Positions 62,014 to 64,000 of a stretch of DNA of 64,000 nucleotides are shown piece by piece. The stretch's first letter is position 1, and the number at the start of each line of letters is the position of its first letter. Made by a program: the position numbers and the translations under genes. The notes beneath the pieces were generated by a model, which worked only from the letters and a program-made list of their open reading frames with translations, was not told the DNA's origin and ran no database searches. Source of the stretch: Alphaproteobacteria bacterium UBA1301 (GTDB lineage: Bacteria; Pseudomonadota; Alphaproteobacteria; Micropepsales; Micropepsaceae); contig DBUB01000010.1 of assembly GCA_002307725.1 (NCBI GenBank), forward strand, positions 1-64,000. Reading direction: 5' to 3'.

Positions 62014-62973
62014 CTAGCCTCGGCAGAAAGGAATTTCGGAGCGTCGCACGTCAACTTCGAGATCAGATTGGCGAGCCATTTGGCACACGGATTCGTACCG
62101 TGCACCCATTCGCGAATTGGGGCCGATAATAATCGCCTCGATACAGTCTAGCAGGCGAAATTGCTTTTGTGGTGTCTCCCTGTACGGGACAATCAATCCT
62201 CTTCGGTTTATGTAGTGCGCCGGAAGTCCGGGAAAACTCGAAGCGTTTGGCTGAATGAGGCTCAACCTAACCTCTCGTTCCTCGGAAAAATGGCCACTCT
62301 TAGTGTAGGTAAGATAGTTGAATAGGCTTTCAAGCGGCCCCTTCGTCAGAGATCCAAGAGGGCTTTCTGTCGGCTCATTTGTCCCTCTGTCCAAACTATC
62401 AATAAACGCAACAAAAGCTTCGCCGAACTTATCCCCGTGGCTTAACACTACGGACTGGAGTGGGTTATTGGGGTCATAATGCACGTCTCGTAGGTCGTAC
62501 TCCAAGCCCAAAGCTTCGTTGGCTTTTGATAACGCAATTTGCAGTTTCTTGCGACTGAACTGAATGGCATAACCACCATCCTCACCGTATGCTCGCCACT
62601 GACTAAGAAGACCGTGGTGGAAACTCTTCTCGTCTGATGCACGGCAAAAACATGTGATGTACGTGCACACTTCGCTGAGCACGAGGCCAATGATCATCTT
62701 TTCAAACTGTTCTGCATATGCATTTAAGTCGACCCATGGCCGGGTCAAAAGCTGAGGTCGCGAAGCCCTCAAATATGCTGAGAGGGCAGGCACGAGAATG
62801 CCCTTTCCGACTTTCAGTTCCTCCTCGTCGTTGGTACAGAAGTATGCGGTGCTCCAGAGTACCTTATTCTGAACTACACCAATCAATCCCTGGGCAGATG
62901 TGTAATGGAATAACGCATCATCAAGATCGGCGGCTTGATGGATCGCAGGGCTAAAAGTCGGAAATTCATTCAT
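62014..62973 (-). CDS. DUF2971 protein
   Basis: This 319-residue protein has the DUF2971 pattern: LFHYTSAQGLIGVVQNKVLW, STAYFCTNDEEELKVGKGI, TCFCRASDEKSFHHGLLSQW, RAYGEDGGYAIQFSRKKL and IEAIIIGPNSRMGARYESV. The function is unknown; relatives occur in variable and defence-rich regions. The gene has clearly lower GC than its neighbours, a sign of transfer. 61714-62013, upstream of the broken antitoxin and beside this gene's stop, holds no gene I can support. Confidence 0.85.
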   Translation of the reverse strand: MNEFPTFSPAIHQAADLDDALFHYTSAQGLIGVVQNKVLWSTAYFCTNDEEELKVGKGILVPALSAYLRASRPQLLTRPWVDLNAYAEQFEKMIIGLVLSEVCTYITCFCRASDEKSFHHGLLSQWRAYGEDGGYAIQFSRKKLQIALSKANEALGLEYDLRDVHYDPNNPLQSVVLSHGDKFGEAFVAFIDSLDRGTNEPTESPLGSLTKGPLESLFNYLTYTKSGHFSEEREVRLSLIQPNASSFPGLPAHYINRRGLIVPYRETPQKQFRLLDCIEAIIIGPNSRMGARYESVCQMARQSDLEVDVRRSEIPFCRG

Positions 62974-63162
62974 AACTAAATCCCCCCTTGATTCACGTAT
63001 GAACGTGCACCGCGGATACCTTTGTCGATTTCTTTAGAAGGGTAGCGTCGAGGCCATAATTTTGAAGCCTTGAAAGTAGCTGGCTGCCAGTTTGGCCGAA
63101 AGGTTATCTCACAATCAGCGACCCGGAAGGTCCGAACTTGGCGCGAAGTTGCCGAAATGGCG

Positions 63163-63193
63163 ATGACCGGAGTCGCACCCAAACTCGCCTTTG
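63163..63193. repeat. Degenerate 31-bp repeat, partner of 53344-53374
   Basis: ATGACCGGAGTCGCACCCAA continues to ACTCGCCTTTG and matches 53344-53374 at 27 of 31 positions. It sits in the 317-bp gap between the DUF2971 gene and the HNH gene, which shows no other feature. Confidence 0.45.
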
Positions 63194-63290
63194 AGAAATC
63201 GTCGCAAAAGTGCCGACGTTGTTGATGACATCGCCGCTCCAGCGCGCCGAAAGTTCTGGACTGGCGCGGCGACTCTTGCATCATAGCGTC

Positions 63291-63764
63291 ATGGCGCTGA
63301 AGAAAAGCCCGCCCAAGCGGAAGAAAAGCCCGCCCCGCAGACCCCGGGTTCGGGAAACGCTGAAGCAGCAGGCCGAACGCCAATTCGCAAAAATGCGGGG
63401 CCGCAATCGGGCCGGGCCCATTTGGCTCGCCCGGCATTTCGAACGCCAGAACGGGCGTTGCGCCTATTGCGGCATTCCCATGTTGCTACCGCCGCTTCGC
63501 GGCAGAAAAACGCGCGACCGCCGCGCGACGCTCGACCATGTCCTACCGCTGATGCGGGGCGGGGCCGATAGCGAAGCCAATACGGTCGCGGCCTGCGACG
63601 CCTGCAACGGGGCCAAGGGCAATATGACCGCGCTGGCGTTTCGCATGAGTGCGTTCTGCATCGCGCGCCAGGCGTTCGCCGCCACGGTGCCAGAGCCCAA
63701 ACCGAAGAAGCCGGTCATCGTGGAAGTCCGCAAACGCCCGCGGACGGAAACGAGAAACGGCTGA
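63291..63764 (+). CDS. HNH endonuclease
   Basis: This 157-residue protein has a basic N-terminus (KKSPPKRKKSPPRRPRVRE). The HNH domain carries zinc knuckles CAYC (57-60) and CDAC (102-105) around the catalytic LDHVLPLMRGGADSEANTVA (Asp82, His83, Asn97). Such proteins are metal-dependent DNA nucleases. It stands alone in the accessory tail. The remaining 63765-64000 shows no gene I can support. Confidence 0.88.
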   Translation: MALKKSPPKRKKSPPRRPRVRETLKQQAERQFAKMRGRNRAGPIWLARHFERQNGRCAYCGIPMLLPPLRGRKTRDRRATLDHVLPLMRGGADSEANTVAACDACNGAKGNMTALAFRMSAFCIARQAFAATVPEPKPKKPVIVEVRKRPRTETRNG

Positions 63765-64000
63765 TCCGCACCTGCACCGCACTCCGTATTGGGTCGGAAT
63801 TGTCGCACCCCTGGCGAAGCTAAGGTGCCAGCCCTTGGCCGCAGGATCGCGGCGTTCGGCCGGCCAGCCGTAGGTTTTGACCCCGCCTGCCGCCCGTGGC
63901 ATTACCGGCGTGCAGGCCGCCTTCGCTTTCAGCTACGGCGGGCCAAGTTTGTTTCACTTGCCGCGGCGAAGCCAAAGGCGGAGCCGGGAGAATCTTGATG

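Noticed and set aside
63765..64000. Possible start of another gene at the window end
   Set aside because: No frame shows family features or a convincing start before the edge.

Overview
This is a GC-rich chromosomal stretch from an alphaproteobacterium. The evidence is the gene order and family types: rpsF-rpsR-rplI; fabD-fabG-acpP-fabF-mltG-yicC-gmk; ksgA-pdxA-surA-lptD-lptG-lptF; pepA-holC; DUF2066-CDP-alcohol transferase-hdaA; tatABC. A Rhizomicrobium/Micropepsales-like or rhizobial relative is a guess only. No rRNA, tRNA, CRISPR array, phage or complete insertion sequence is visible.

Layout. 1-1.0 kb: ribosomal proteins L9 (cut by the window edge), S18 and S6 on the minus strand. 1.2-5.5 kb: a DUF559-type nuclease, anaerobic hemN, a 'mobile mystery' XRE/Fic pair behind an iterated AT-rich operator, a MITE-like element, and a methyltransferase. 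5.5-14.1 kb: a multidrug-efflux region with two EmrB-type pumps, one EmrA adaptor, one NodT-type outer-membrane factor and three TetR regulators. Each TetR sits next to a GTAC-rich palindrome. One pump plus its regulator lies between 102-bp direct repeats. 14.2-20.2 kb: fatty-acid synthesis, mltG, yicC, gmk. 20.2-23.9 kb: polyphosphate kinase 2 and a hybrid sensor kinase. 24-31.7 kb: the envelope-biogenesis operon (KsgA, PdxA, SurA-like chaperone, LptD, LptG, LptF). 31.9-36.8 kb: pepA and holC with a ParDE module wedged between them, a TPR protein and a Tat-exported aldo/keto reductase. 37.2-38.5 kb: a lower-GC two-gene islet (DUF488 plus an unrecognised partner). 38.5-53.1 kb: housekeeping enzymes (ABC-F, Ndk, a beta-lactamase-fold hydrolase, PurN/PurM, CysK, Hda). 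54.5-60.1 kb: ppk1-ppx and tatABC. 61.3-64 kb: an accessory tail with a truncated toxin, a low-GC DUF2971 gene and an HNH nuclease.

How genes work together. LptD/F/G and SurA serve LPS and outer-membrane assembly. TatABC would export the twin-arginine aldo/keto reductase. Ppk1, Ppk2 and Ppx make and remove polyphosphate. The efflux genes form a tripartite pump with an extra inner-membrane transporter. Several palindromic repeats (4.5, 13.0, 53.1, 58.7 kb) and toxin-antitoxin modules lie between otherwise conserved neighbours and mark where this chromosome has been remodelled.
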